Shown: positions 10,301 through 18,255, numbered from the stretch's first letter. The stretch: 64,000 nucleotides of DNA from Fulvivirga ligni (GCF_021389935.1 NZ_CP089979.1:3081001-3145000), one strand, 5' to 3'. Program-made: numbers and translations. The notes: generated by a model not told the origin, from the sequence alone.

Positions 10301-11007
10301 AAATCATCAGTTCCATCATTAGGAGTAGCTCCATAATCGGTTACAGAGACATAACCAGAAGGCTTTTGACGTGGCGCGGCTACATTTTCAATTTCAACGA
10401 AATCCACTCCATATTCAAATCCATCTCCATTGTTTTTCTGGATACGTAGCACGTCTCCTGGAGATAGTGGATTGTTAAGTAAGAAATGAACTTCATCAAA
10501 TCTCATTCTAGGCCTGTTTCCCGGATGATCTTCAGGTTCTGAGCCAGGGAAATATTGCCAGGCCCAGTAAGAAGTGAGGTTTACAGTCTGTGATAATGAT
10601 CCGTTTACGTAAACATCTAACGAACCATTGTTTCCTTCACCGCCCGGTGCATCCGGCATGGTGAATCGCATAGTTACACCATTGGCGTTTTGGTTTACGG
10701 TCCATTCTACGTAAGCTCCGTTATTAGGTAAGCCTACATACTTTTGATCAGAGGCTTCTGCTGCAATCTGATCTTGCAGAAAAGTGGGGTTTTGATAGTA
10801 ATTAGCTCCACCACCTCTACTTCCAGCTTCCGATTCATACCTTACATAAGGCATTTGAAAAGCGCCTCGTGGTAAGCCGTCGCTTTGCGCGAATGATAGT
10901 AAAGGGCTGAAAATCAGGGATAATAGCAGAATGTTGAGTATGCCTGGTGGTGAAAAAGTAAAAAGGTCTCCCCAGACCCTTTTGCAGGGTAGTTTTAGTT
11001 TTTCCAT
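4387..11007 (-). CDS. Giant secreted enzyme with two tandem GH87-type alpha-1,3-glucanase modules, T9SS type A
   Basis: A 2206-residue secreted protein (an ATG at 11052 exists, but the start at 11007 gives a clean signal peptide ending LLSFAQ). Visible order: CBM-like beta-sandwich ~50-215 (YVRYESE); first beta-helix ~222-610 starting VTDYGATPNDGTDD; Ig-like Big_2 ~612-693; Calx-beta ~697-803; CBM9-like ~806-1006; two PKD-like ~1009-1190; second beta-sandwich ~1196-1366; second beta-helix ~1368-1790; two more PKD-like ~1800-1983; ricin-type beta-trefoil ~1986-2113; T9SS type A sorting domain at the end. Both helices carry D-x22-D-D (D382/D405/D406 and D1537/D1560/D1561), the spacing of the catalytic aspartates that I recall for GH87 alpha-1,3-glucanases. 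The enzyme should be displayed on the cell surface and cut alpha-1,3-glucan or nigeran for the SusCD pair encoded just upstream. GH87 assignment rests on motif and architecture, not a search. Confidence 0.85.
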   Translation of the reverse strand: MEKLKLPCKRVWGDLFTFSPPGILNILLLSLIFSPLLSFAQSDGLPRGAFQMPYVRYESEAGSRGGGANYYQNPTFLQDQIAAEASDQKYVGLPNNGAYVEWTVNQNANGVTMRFTMPDAPGGEGNNGSLDVYVNGSLSQTVNLTSYWAWQYFPGSEPEDHPGNRPRMRFDEVHFLLNNPLSPGDVLRIQKNNGDGFEYGVDFVEIENVAAPRQKPSGYVSVTDYGATPNDGTDDLAAFQSALTAAQNAGTGVYIPQGRFMLSQKLIVNENNIGVTGAGMWHTELYFSTEAVFSGGILARCSNVEFSHFYLNTVNNQRFLNGQYVTYKGFMGTYGNNSSIHDVWVTHFECGAWIAGYDPPYPIDITQNLNFSNNRIRNNYADGINLCQGTSNTIVAQNNFRSNGDDAMAVWPNSDFGAPMAVNNIFRYNTVEHTYRAGGAAIFGGDGHEVHHCIIKDNMAGSGIRLTTDFPGYHFDNTNQIRFYENTIIACGTSNDLWNFHRGAIEVNSTGGAVRGVYFENINVIDAQRHGIQIGGNGSDLHFDNISVNGTGLDPYTASLYTVASEGAAILTFGGSGTAVFNNLSMENIERDPPIFQANQNFNLILQNINVPLTGISLSENNLNLAAGQSASLSVIYSPTNATNKAVSWSSSNASVATYDEVESKVVAHGTGTATLTVTSADGGHTAQITVTVVSAVNIVANDDQADENGDTGQFTISISETSQNVTVNYSVSGTASPSDYSANPSLSGSITLTPSNTSRIIIITPLDDSDFEDTETLTLTLQSGSGYQLGGSTSASISITDNDNAPCSAPNIGLTSTPPTIDQNVDAVWNNVGAVNISNVTLGGMPGDFSGSYKALYDNNNLYLLVQSTDNSLNNDSGGEWWNDDVMNIFIDGDNSKGSSYDGQNDFQLGFRWNDGTVHLGGNSVQNASGINHSMYSTGNGYAMEVSIPWSTIGVTPAIGNQIGIDVQIDDDDGGGARDAQIAAFSTSEMAWSNPSLFGTVYLTTCGDVVVANAGTDQSLPKGTTSANLSGAGSSGPGTLSYAWTQVNGPSVSIANANAVNTTVSGLSDGNSYTFQLAVSSNGTTATDVVAISIGSNQPPVVNAGNNLSIQLPTNSATLSGSATDSDGTISSYAWTQVSGPSNASLTGQNTAVLNASNLVEGSYVFRLTATDNNNASASDEVLLTVSSEPVYPTDRGDYDAPYTRYESENATLGNGASVQGPTYDMAQLASEASDRKFVSLPSNGSYVEWTVSSSGLNGLNLRFSLSDNSTGTMGVYVNGSKVRDISLSSYWAWQYFDISPSTTGTPSNTPQGSNPEPRMRFDEVHVVLANALNSGDVIRLQKDGGGGAYGIDFIELENVPAPISQPAGYLNIMDYGATPNDETNDAAAFRTCLDLANGDPSIQGIYIPAGRFINGQGNGSPSGNMWVPNDGLTIQGAGMWHTEIYFSSTSQNGAGFLFDANNIHLQDFYMNSATNSRIPGNKAVNGSVGSGSTITNVWAEHFETGFWISSMQSGGWNVTDGLVISNCRIRNVYADGVNLAKGTRNTVVEHTSFRNCIDDAMATWSVNYLEAVPPTPSYGNIFRYNTVENNLRAAGLGFFGGHSHEAHHLIIKDNFAGPGIRLNTQFPAYPFGSNASEAINIHDVTVIGCGTTKNIWTYRFGAIELELPEPTQGQAYDLQYANFTNIDVINSQHDAVFVHSYMPSNNDRVIDNIFFNNVHIDGTGVALDVNNGPQYTTGSGESGGHGIYVANFSPTNTFDGWMELSNTTFTNIAGEDIAFFNNNGDFEVRIDGNPSNQAPTANAGSDQSLSSGTTTANLSGSGTDPDGDNVSFSWSQISGPAATLNNAQAANASASGLSNGNTYVFSLTVSDGVLSSSDDVSITVQQGNTNQAPTANAGNDQNLPAGTGSANLSGSGTDPDGNSLTYSWSQINGPSVSISNANAASTSVNGLASGNSYVFRLTVSDGSLSSTDDVTITVTPDNTGSTAYRIKNRWQNTYLRDGGDRVQYTNSSSGDSYLWVLEDVNNGQEIRNVATGHYMHIENLTGQVQCTPRTFGWQSSRWAMEDAGGGFVRIRNVWQGNQYINVENLQGNAQHGTIYPQWESAQWVLEPVSISARVGSSDSMLSEAFNVYPNPAENEFTIAVDSDIRDDASFVIYNLSGTSVKEGALTGSHTQVDTDNMTAGIYLLKVISGDSIMHSKISIK

Positions 11008-11146
11008 GAGTAATAGGTTTAATGAACAAATTGATAAAAGCCAACTCATCAACTTGGGTGGTACAGTAGTGTCTCTAAATTTTGAGCATATTTATCCTTC
11101 CAATTAATGAGAATATTAAAAGTTAAAGCTCAGACAAGAAGTAAGA

Positions 11147-11174
11147 TCTGCCTGAAAGCGTTAATTCAGGCAGA
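11147..11174 (-). terminator. Perfect hairpin between susD and the GH87 gene
   Basis: TCTGCCTGAA and TTCAGGCAGA form a perfect 10-bp stem with an 8-nt loop in the gap between the susD stop and the GH87 start. It has no adjacent T run on the minus strand, so it may be a processing or attenuation element that lowers enzyme expression relative to susCD, not a full terminator. Confidence 0.5.
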
Positions 11175-11185
11175 CCTTTGTGGTA

Positions 11186-12730
11186 TTATTTAGCCATAGT
11201 GGCTGCGTCGAAATATTGCTGCAATTTTGGGTTTAGCGATATCTCTTGTTGTGGTATTGGGAATGTCCAGTTAGCAGGATCATTAGGATCACCTAAAGGC
11301 ATGATGTCATTGGCATCTTTAAGGTTGCTGGCATTAGCCACGCCTAACATTTCTCTTCGCTGTAAATCCCAGAATCTTGGACCTTCACCAGCTAGCTCTA
11401 GCATTCTTTCATTCAGAACGGCGTCTATGAATTCAGCTTTGCCCAAGCCAGGAGTTAGATCCGCAACTCCAGCTCGTGATCTCACCATGTTTACGGCATC
11501 ATAGGCAGCGGCTCCAGGTCCATTTACTTCAGCTTCCGCCTCAGCGTATAAGAGAAGCAAATCGGCATATCTGAAAACCATCAGATTTCTAAACATCACG
11601 TTTTGATCTCCTACTTTTTGTGCAATGGAAGTCCATTTTTTATAAGTAGGTTTTTTATAACGAGAGTTTTCGAATGAAACCACATTACCATTGTTATCGG
11701 CACTAGGCCATTCTGTAAGGAATGTGATTTCCTTTCTAGGGTCAGTGTCAGGATATCTATTGTAAAATCCTATCTCTGCATTATGATCTTGCCAGCCAGG
11801 AGCATTATCTCCTGTTGATAAATCTTCAGGGAACATTCCTTGGGCTAGCATTGGCCCTAATGAGGATACCCCAGATTCAACTTCTGCCGCGGAGAACATG
11901 AATTCAAAGATTGATTCGCCATTGGCATCATACATCTCGTTGTTATTCCAAAGCGCTGCAAAGTCATCAGTATCTTCGTCACCATCAGCGTCTACATCCA
12001 GGCTGAACGGACCATTTACGATTTCCTGAGCATATTGTCTGGCTAACTCATATTTGCTGTTATCCTTTACTGGCCAGCCAGCCCAGGATATATACAAATA
12101 AGTTAGGCCGGCCTTACCAGCCCATGTAGTTGGTCTACCGATATCCGCCCCATAATTATCTCTAGAGTGCTCTACTACATATTGAAAATCTTCTTCAATG
12201 AGTTTGTAAATATCTACTGTAGAAGCTCTTAAGTCACTTCCGTCGGTTTGAGGGGTGGTAATTAATGGCACAGAACCAAAATTTCTGGCTAATACCAGGT
12301 AAGCATAACCTCTTAAGAATCTCATCTGTGCTGTTTTCTCCATGAGCATTTCAGGGCTCACTTCAGCATCAGCAGATTCGGCCAGGAAGGTATTCACGTT
12401 GTAAATAGCATGCCAATACTCACGCCATGTTTTCTTATAGAAAGCATCAGCTTCGTCAGTAGGTGCATTGAAGGCATCTACATTAATTCTGAAGGTTTTC
12501 CCTGTTCGGGTAGATAGATCATCACCCATCAGAAACTGATAGAAGTAGTGATTCATCATGGTGTGATAAGTGAAATCTTTATAAGCACCACTAATGGCAG
12601 CATCCAGATCTTCTTCGGTTTCGTAGAAGTAGGCTGTAACCATGTCATACTCAGGCTCATAGTCCATGTCGCATGATGTAGTGGTGATTGTTAGTGCTGT
12701 AAGAAGGTATATATATATCTTTTTCATCAT
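11186..12730 (-). CDS. SusD/RagB-family glycan-binding lipoprotein
   Basis: A 514-residue surface lipoprotein: the N-terminus MMKKIYIYLLTALTITTTSC has a lipobox-like TTSC with the lipidated Cys at residue 20. The segment RFLRGYAYLVLARNFGSVPLI around residue 137 is the SusD family signature (TPR-like helices), and the C-terminal MFRNLMVFRYADLLLLYAEA with ELAGEGPRFWDLQR is equally typical. SusD lids the SusC transporter and captures oligosaccharides at the cell surface. It starts nine bases after the susC stop, so the two are one transcriptional unit. From context the ligand should be alpha-1,3-gluco-oligosaccharide, which is inference from the GH87 gene downstream. Confidence 0.95.
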   Translation of the reverse strand: MMKKIYIYLLTALTITTTSCDMDYEPEYDMVTAYFYETEEDLDAAISGAYKDFTYHTMMNHYFYQFLMGDDLSTRTGKTFRINVDAFNAPTDEADAFYKKTWREYWHAIYNVNTFLAESADAEVSPEMLMEKTAQMRFLRGYAYLVLARNFGSVPLITTPQTDGSDLRASTVDIYKLIEEDFQYVVEHSRDNYGADIGRPTTWAGKAGLTYLYISWAGWPVKDNSKYELARQYAQEIVNGPFSLDVDADGDEDTDDFAALWNNNEMYDANGESIFEFMFSAAEVESGVSSLGPMLAQGMFPEDLSTGDNAPGWQDHNAEIGFYNRYPDTDPRKEITFLTEWPSADNNGNVVSFENSRYKKPTYKKWTSIAQKVGDQNVMFRNLMVFRYADLLLLYAEAEAEVNGPGAAAYDAVNMVRSRAGVADLTPGLGKAEFIDAVLNERMLELAGEGPRFWDLQRREMLGVANASNLKDANDIMPLGDPNDPANWTFPIPQQEISLNPKLQQYFDAATMAK

Positions 12731-12739
12731 TCATCCATT

Positions 12740-15700
12740 TTAAAATGTAGCAACTAAACCGAAGATAAACGCCTTAGGCAGTGGTACTAGGCCGGTGGCG
12801 TGAATGCCCTGATCAATATCGCTAGGATTTGAAGGGTTAATCTGAGAAGAGATCTCAGGATCGTAGCCTTTAAAGCCAGTAAGCGTCACCAGATTGTTGG
12901 CTGATACATAAAATCTCAGTTGTGAGATCCTGGCCTTAGAGATGATGCCTTCTGGAATAGTGTATCCTAATGTGATATCTTTAATTCTTGTAAAGCTGGC
13001 ATCTTCAACATATTGGCTGGATAAAAGCTTGTTAGCATTGGCTGAAGTAGCTGTATAACCTGAGGTGGTATTGCTTGGGTTGGTCTCTGTCCAGCGGTCA
13101 AGAATGGATCTGTCTACTGGTTGTAATGTTTCAGGGAACCATCCTTGTCTTATGCCTTTTGAAAGATTATAGATCTGACCACCCACTTTACCATAGATAA
13201 CTATGTTTAAATCGAAGTTTTTGTAAGTCAATCCTCCTGTCAAGCCCCAGGTGAAATCAGGGTTAGCCGAGCCAATAATCGTTTTGTCATTGGCATCTAT
13301 ACCATTCTGCCCATCAATATCTACATAACGAGGATCTCCTGGGTTTAACCCGTACTGAGCAGCCTCATCAGCTTCGTCTGACTGATAGATTCCATCAAAT
13401 TGATAGCCATAGAACTGACCTAGAGGCTTACCAACTTCCAGGATAGTGGCTACACCACCACCAGAACCAGGGTAGAACTCACTGCCCAAAGACAGGCTTC
13501 TTTCTACGGGTATAAGGTTGCCATTTTCATCTACAATAGATCCCAGGTCTAATACCTTATTTCTGTTGACAGATATGTTTCCATTAACATTCCAGCTAAG
13601 TGCATGTGATGCATCACTTCTTACACCCAGGGCAATTTCAAAACCTTCATTTTGAATAGAACCAATGTTATCAGTGATATTAGCTACGCCCGCGTAGGAG
13701 GGAAGCTGTCTGGTAAGAATGAGGTCTTCTGATTTTTTGCGATAGTAATCAATACTAGCCGTAAATCTGCTGTTGAAGAATTCTGCATCTAAGCCAATAT
13801 CGAACTGCTTGTTAGATTCCCAGGTTAAACCATTGGCCCCGGCAGTAAGTGTAGGTACAAATCCTCTGATAGGTACACCATTCGAAATAGGATAGCTGTA
13901 GCTGGTTTCTGGCCAATCGGCTTTTACATCACCCCAGCCTGGGAATTCACTATAAAATGTAGTGTATAGCTGATTGGGATTACCCACGTTTTGATTACCT
14001 GTAACACCATATGAAGCCCTTAGTTTTAAGAAGTCCAGGCTCTGAACTGATTGCAGAAAGCTTTCTTCTGAAATAACCCACGAAGCACCGATAGAAGGGA
14101 AGAATCCCCATCGGTCTGACGGAGCAAAATTAGAAGAACCATCATATCTGCCAGTAGCAGTAAGGCTGTACTTGTTTTTGAATGAATAATTCATCCTAAA
14201 CATAAAGGAAGTAATCATTTCTTCCCATCCACCAGGGGTTGCGGTGATGCTTTTCGCGTATTTAAGACCATTCTCTTGCAATTTCTCTGAGATTAAGTCA
14301 GATCCGTTGGTATTTAAAGTCTCGATTTTGAGCTTCTGATATTCCTGAACGGCATCTACCTTCAGGCGATGATCATCATTAAGAGATAAGTCATAAGTTA
14401 GCTGATTAGTAATGTTGAATCTCGTATTTTGCCCATCAAACCATCTTATTGCTATTGATCCAGGCAGAATGCTTGGTGTAAAAGTCTTATTCTGACCGTT
14501 GTATAACTCGGTTCCTCCGGTTGTTCTCCAGGTAAGATTCTCAAGTAAGTTCACCTCAAAATAGGCGTTAGCGAATATTTTTCTCTGATCCGCAGTATAA
14601 ACAGTCTTGTCTGCAATGATTAGCTCATTGGGGTTGATGTTCCCAACACTTTTTGGACTACCTAGGCTGGTATTTAATGACTCCTGATAGGTAGTAGTAG
14701 GGTCAAATGTTAATGCATTATCCATTTGAACCAATGTGCCGTCTACCAGCTCTCTGTTGATAGAGATATTAGTACCAATTTTAACCGCATCGCTCATTTG
14801 TGAAGCTACATTGGCTCTCAGGCCATAGCGATCATAAGTTCTGTTTTTTACTACACCCTCTTTATCCAGGTAATTAGCGGATACAAAATAAGTAGTTTTA
14901 GAGGATCCTCCGCTCACTGATAAGTTAAAGTTCTTATTCCAAACATCATGGTTAAGCGCATCGTCTTGCCAGTCAGTACCACCGCCGTTTCTTAAAGCTT
15001 GTATTTCAGCATCAGAATAGATTGCGTTGGCACCCAGAGCCTGGTTTTTGGTGTTAGCCTGCTCTGCAAATTCTGATGGAGAAAGCAAATCCACTGTACG
15101 GCCGGGGTTAGTTACACTGTAAAATCCTCTGAAATTGATGTTGAAGCTATCTTCTTTCCCTTTTTTAGTGGTAATGAGTATAACACCATTGGCACCACGA
15201 GATCCATAAATGGCTGTGGCAGAGGCGTCTTTAAGAATCTCCATAGATTCAATGTCGTTAGGGTTAAGCACATTGATATCTCCGATCACCACACCATCCA
15301 AAACATAGAGAGGGCCATTGGAGAAGTTTATGGAGTTGTTACCTCTTATTCTTATTTTCATGCCAGCAGCAGGATCTCCTGTAGTTTGGGTAAGCTCTAA
15401 ACCAGGAGTTCTACCTTGAAGTGCATTATCCACATTTGTAACAGGTAAGTTTTCATAACTTTCGCTGCTTACAGAGACGATTGAGCCAGAAATATCACTC
15501 TTTTCCTGTGATCCGTAACCTACAATTACTACTTCATTCAGGCTTGTGATGTCGGCCTCAAGCGTGATGTCAATGCGTGCCCTACCAACGATAGACACTT
15601 CCTTTGAGGAGTATCCAACATAGGATATGACCAATGTCTCTGCATCATCCGGCACGTTGATGCTAAAATCTCCCATGGCATCTGTTACCGCACCAATGGA

Positions 15701-16177
15701 TGTGCCTTTCAGCATAATAGTGGCTCCAGGAAGTCCTTCACCAGCTTCATCTTTTACTGATCCGGTAATAGTTCTTTCAGGTTGAAGGCTCACAGTCACT
15801 TTTTCGGCCTCCTTCTTCAATCCTTTTTTTACACTTATGCTTTTATTGACCTGCCTAAACTCCAAATTGGTTTGCTTGGCAATTTCAAGCAGAATATCTC
15901 CGACACTTTGCGTAGAGGTGGAGAGCTTCACCTTGGTGTGATTGTCAATTTCTTTAGAATAGAAAAAGCTATAATAGGTCTGACCTTCAATGTCAGAAAA
16001 TATTTCTTTTATAGTAGCATCTGTAACGTTTAGCTTTATACTTACCTCCTGTACGCTCTTTACTTGAGCAGTAGTACCCTCAGCTAACACGGAGGATAGC
16101 GTGAGGTAGATAAGGGAAAGGCTATACAGAAAATATTTTGTTACCATTATAATGGTCTGTAAAATTTGATATTTCAT
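12740..16177 (-). CDS. SusC/RagA TonB-dependent transporter with STN signalling domain
   Basis: A 1145-residue outer-membrane transporter. A signal sequence (ATG at 16177 or 16147) is followed by a secretin/TonB short N-terminal (STN) domain at ~44-118, a carboxypeptidase-regulatory-like domain at ~136-222 (TITGSVKDEAGEGLPGATI), the plug at ~228-350 (VVIVGYGSQEKSDISGSI, then DASATAIYGSRGANGVILITT) and a 22-strand-type barrel ending in the aromatic residue of LVATF. The STN domain is known to contact FecR-type anti-sigma factors, matching the FecR/ECF pair encoded immediately upstream. It imports oligosaccharides together with SusD, and sensing of transported substrate is inferred to release the sigma factor. 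Confidence 0.95.
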   Translation of the reverse strand: MKYQILQTIIMVTKYFLYSLSLIYLTLSSVLAEGTTAQVKSVQEVSIKLNVTDATIKEIFSDIEGQTYYSFFYSKEIDNHTKVKLSTSTQSVGDILLEIAKQTNLEFRQVNKSISVKKGLKKEAEKVTVSLQPERTITGSVKDEAGEGLPGATIMLKGTSIGAVTDAMGDFSINVPDDAETLVISYVGYSSKEVSIVGRARIDITLEADITSLNEVVIVGYGSQEKSDISGSIVSVSSESYENLPVTNVDNALQGRTPGLELTQTTGDPAAGMKIRIRGNNSINFSNGPLYVLDGVVIGDINVLNPNDIESMEILKDASATAIYGSRGANGVILITTKKGKEDSFNINFRGFYSVTNPGRTVDLLSPSEFAEQANTKNQALGANAIYSDAEIQALRNGGGTDWQDDALNHDVWNKNFNLSVSGGSSKTTYFVSANYLDKEGVVKNRTYDRYGLRANVASQMSDAVKIGTNISINRELVDGTLVQMDNALTFDPTTTYQESLNTSLGSPKSVGNINPNELIIADKTVYTADQRKIFANAYFEVNLLENLTWRTTGGTELYNGQNKTFTPSILPGSIAIRWFDGQNTRFNITNQLTYDLSLNDDHRLKVDAVQEYQKLKIETLNTNGSDLISEKLQENGLKYAKSITATPGGWEEMITSFMFRMNYSFKNKYSLTATGRYDGSSNFAPSDRWGFFPSIGASWVISEESFLQSVQSLDFLKLRASYGVTGNQNVGNPNQLYTTFYSEFPGWGDVKADWPETSYSYPISNGVPIRGFVPTLTAGANGLTWESNKQFDIGLDAEFFNSRFTASIDYYRKKSEDLILTRQLPSYAGVANITDNIGSIQNEGFEIALGVRSDASHALSWNVNGNISVNRNKVLDLGSIVDENGNLIPVERSLSLGSEFYPGSGGGVATILEVGKPLGQFYGYQFDGIYQSDEADEAAQYGLNPGDPRYVDIDGQNGIDANDKTIIGSANPDFTWGLTGGLTYKNFDLNIVIYGKVGGQIYNLSKGIRQGWFPETLQPVDRSILDRWTETNPSNTTSGYTATSANANKLLSSQYVEDASFTRIKDITLGYTIPEGIISKARISQLRFYVSANNLVTLTGFKGYDPEISSQINPSNPSDIDQGIHATGLVPLPKAFIFGLVATF

Positions 16178-16209
16178 ATATTTATAGTTGAGTAAAACAT
16201 ATATACTGG

Positions 16210-16242
16210 GGCATTATACAGGTGGCGGCCTGGGAAAATGCC
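16210..16242 (-). promoter_or_regulatory. Second hairpin in the susC leader
   Basis: GGCATT/AATGCC and CAGG/CCTG stack into a stem with a small internal loop and a six-base apex (TGGCGG). It lies 33-65 bases ahead of the susC ATG, inside its probable 5' untranslated region, so it could influence susC translation or be the lower part of a composite structure with the neighbouring hairpin. Confidence 0.4.
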
Positions 16243-16257
16243 TTTAAAATTATGTTC

Positions 16258-16284
16258 ACCGGGGGCCTTGCTCCCGGTTTTTTG
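16258..16284. terminator. Strong hairpin between fecR and susC
   Basis: ACCGGGGGC pairs with GCTCCCGGT around a three-base loop (nine pairs, one G-U). A T run follows it on the plus strand; on the minus strand, where the genes lie, the following sequence is only AT-rich (GAACATAATTTT). It probably weakens or separates transcription of the sigma/anti-sigma unit from the susCD-GH87 unit, allowing susC to have its own promoter. Confidence 0.5.
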
Positions 16285-16322
16285 TTTATAAGAGGGTTTT
16301 AAGTAATCATGTTAAGCCAGTT

Positions 16323-17375
16323 TTAAGGGTTAAAGTGTATGTTAACTACATTGTTATCTATAGTGTAAGTAAAGTCTAAGGAGAAGCCGATGCTATGTAA
16401 AACATTGCTGAGATACTCATTTTTGAACCTCCCGGAGCATATCAGCTCTCTGTCAGGCATATTTTCCACCTGAATATCTACATCATACCACCTCTCCAGT
16501 GTATGTATAACTTTCTTAAAATCAGTATCCTTGAAATACAGTATTCCATCTTTCCATAGAATGGCCTCAGGTTCATTAAATTTTGATTTCTCAAAGTGAT
16601 TGTCACTCTTCAGTTCTACCTGGAATCCGGGCTCAAGTAAAATTTTGCTGGCATTAGTGTTGTTTACTACTTCCACACTGCCATTGATCAATGTAACCTG
16701 AGTGGGAACATCTTCATAAGATCTTACATTAAAGGCTGTACCCAGCGCGGTAGTACTAATCTTACCCGACCTTACTGTAAAAGGGCGTGACTTATCATGA
16801 GCTACTTCAAAGAAAGCCTCTCCTGCTAGCTCTACTTCGCGGAAAGTTTTACCAAAATCTTTATTGTAGGCGATTGAACTTTCGGAGTTGAGGTTAACCA
16901 CAGTGCCATCTGGAAGGATAACTTTTGATTTTTGACCCTTTGGATTTTGCTTAGTAATAAATTGAATGGTGGAGGCAGGTGTTGGCTCATCATTTAAGTT
17001 GAAATATATTGCAGAGCCTGAAATTACGAGCAATACGATGACACTCGCCACCTTGAGTAAAGTAGTAGGACGTTTCTTAGTAGCCACATCTTCTTGTAGC
17101 GGTAATACTTTTTGTTGAGGTTTAGTAGAATCAATTTCATTGGAAATTCTATTCCATAACTGATTCTCTTGTTCAGTAGTGAATGGCGCCTCAGAAAAGC
17201 GAATGTTCTGAAGGATCAATTTGGCCTCTTTAATGGTCTCGGATTTTTCCGGATTCTGTAAAAGCCATTTTTCCCAAAAGAAATTCGTTTCAGGATCAGT
17301 GTTTAAAACCCATTTCCTGAAGCGCTCATCATGTATAAATTCTTCTGTAGTAAAGTCTTTGTAACTCATAACCAA
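16323..17375 (-). CDS. FecR-family anti-sigma factor
   Basis: A 350-residue inner-membrane protein with a cytoplasmic N-terminal region of about 105 residues, one transmembrane segment (VASVIVLLVISGSAIYF, ~109-126) and a periplasmic FecR domain with the hallmark segments KVILPDGTVVNLNSESSI, GEAFFEVAHDKSRPF and VLINGSVEVV-like strands, then a C-terminal DUF4974-type domain (YFKDTDFKKVIHTLERWYDV). It should hold the ECF sigma factor encoded upstream until the STN domain of SusC signals substrate. Translation may start at the second ATG (17369). It follows the sigma gene by 93 bases and precedes susC. Confidence 0.93.
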   Translation of the reverse strand: MVMSYKDFTTEEFIHDERFRKWVLNTDPETNFFWEKWLLQNPEKSETIKEAKLILQNIRFSEAPFTTEQENQLWNRISNEIDSTKPQQKVLPLQEDVATKKRPTTLLKVASVIVLLVISGSAIYFNLNDEPTPASTIQFITKQNPKGQKSKVILPDGTVVNLNSESSIAYNKDFGKTFREVELAGEAFFEVAHDKSRPFTVRSGKISTTALGTAFNVRSYEDVPTQVTLINGSVEVVNNTNASKILLEPGFQVELKSDNHFEKSKFNEPEAILWKDGILYFKDTDFKKVIHTLERWYDVDIQVENMPDRELICSGRFKNEYLSNVLHSIGFSLDFTYTIDNNVVNIHFNP

Positions 17376-17468
17376 TAGTTGGTAACGATTGCAGTTTTAA
17401 TAATAGAGACAGAGACTTATTTGATCTTATCAAAAAGAGGAGAAAAAATTAAAATAAATTTCAAAAAC

Positions 17469-18089
17469 TTAGCTGAAGCAGTAGAAAAGGCCAATTAAAA
17501 GAATAATATAAGGTAAAATTTCCTTCAAACTTTTGATCGACTTGGAGGTGAGTACATAAATAGAATCAACAGAAATTTCCATGATAGAGGCTATTTCTTC
17601 GTATTCAAGTCCTTGGAAAAATCGCAGATAAATGACTTCTCGCTGTCTTTTGGTGAGTTTTTTTAAAGCGTTTTGAACCCGCTTCTTGAGAGCAGCGTTT
17701 TCATTTTCATTTATGATCACATCTTCTCTGCTTTCACACTGGAATTCAAAGTTATGAAGTGATTCAGGGATTTTCTTTCTGGTATTGGTAATGACCCGAA
17801 AAAGACGCCTTCTAAATGAGGATATGAGGTAAAATCTGAGAGAGGAGGTTATTTCAATGTGATTTTTCTTGTTCCATAAATCCACAAATAGATCATGGAT
17901 ATTATCTTCCACCAAAAGCTTATCCTGAGATAGCTTCATCCCATATTGATATAGGATTTTTACATATTTCTTATAAATATCAGAGAAAGCCTTTCTATCT
18001 CCACTAGTTACTTTCTGCCATAGAAGTAACTCAGGAGAATCATTCTCCTTAGCGTTGGAAAGGTTGCTATGAGATAAGTATAGGTTCAC
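17469..18089 (-). CDS. ECF RNA polymerase sigma factor (PUL regulator)
   Basis: A 206-residue sigma-70 family protein of the extracytoplasmic-function class. Region 2 spans ~32-80 (AFSDIYKKYVKILYQYGMK, then VEDNIHDLFVDLWNKK) and region 4 spans ~136-190 (LTKRQREVIYLRFFQG, YEEIASIMEISVDSIY). The C-terminus ends in a short hydrophobic stretch, LPYIILLIGLFYCFS, seen in some Bacteroidota ECF factors, which might tether it to the membrane. As first gene of the sigma-FecR-SusC-SusD-GH87 series it is the expected activator of this locus. No canonical promoter was seen upstream of it. Confidence 0.93.
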   Translation of the reverse strand: MNLYLSHSNLSNAKENDSPELLLWQKVTSGDRKAFSDIYKKYVKILYQYGMKLSQDKLLVEDNIHDLFVDLWNKKNHIEITSSLRFYLISSFRRRLFRVITNTRKKIPESLHNFEFQCESREDVIINENENAALKKRVQNALKKLTKRQREVIYLRFFQGLEYEEIASIMEISVDSIYVLTSKSIKSLKEILPYIILLIGLFYCFS

Positions 18090-18255
18090 GTTGAGGTTGG
18101 TCGATTTTATAAATTTATTAAAATAAATAGCAGTATTCCAAATTCATTGAGTTTTAAAGTGTTAAATCAATGTCAATATTGTAATTATCAATCGTTTTCA
18201 GGTTTTATATTCACTCCGTGCGAATGGCGAGTGTGACATTCATCAGATAATCTGT

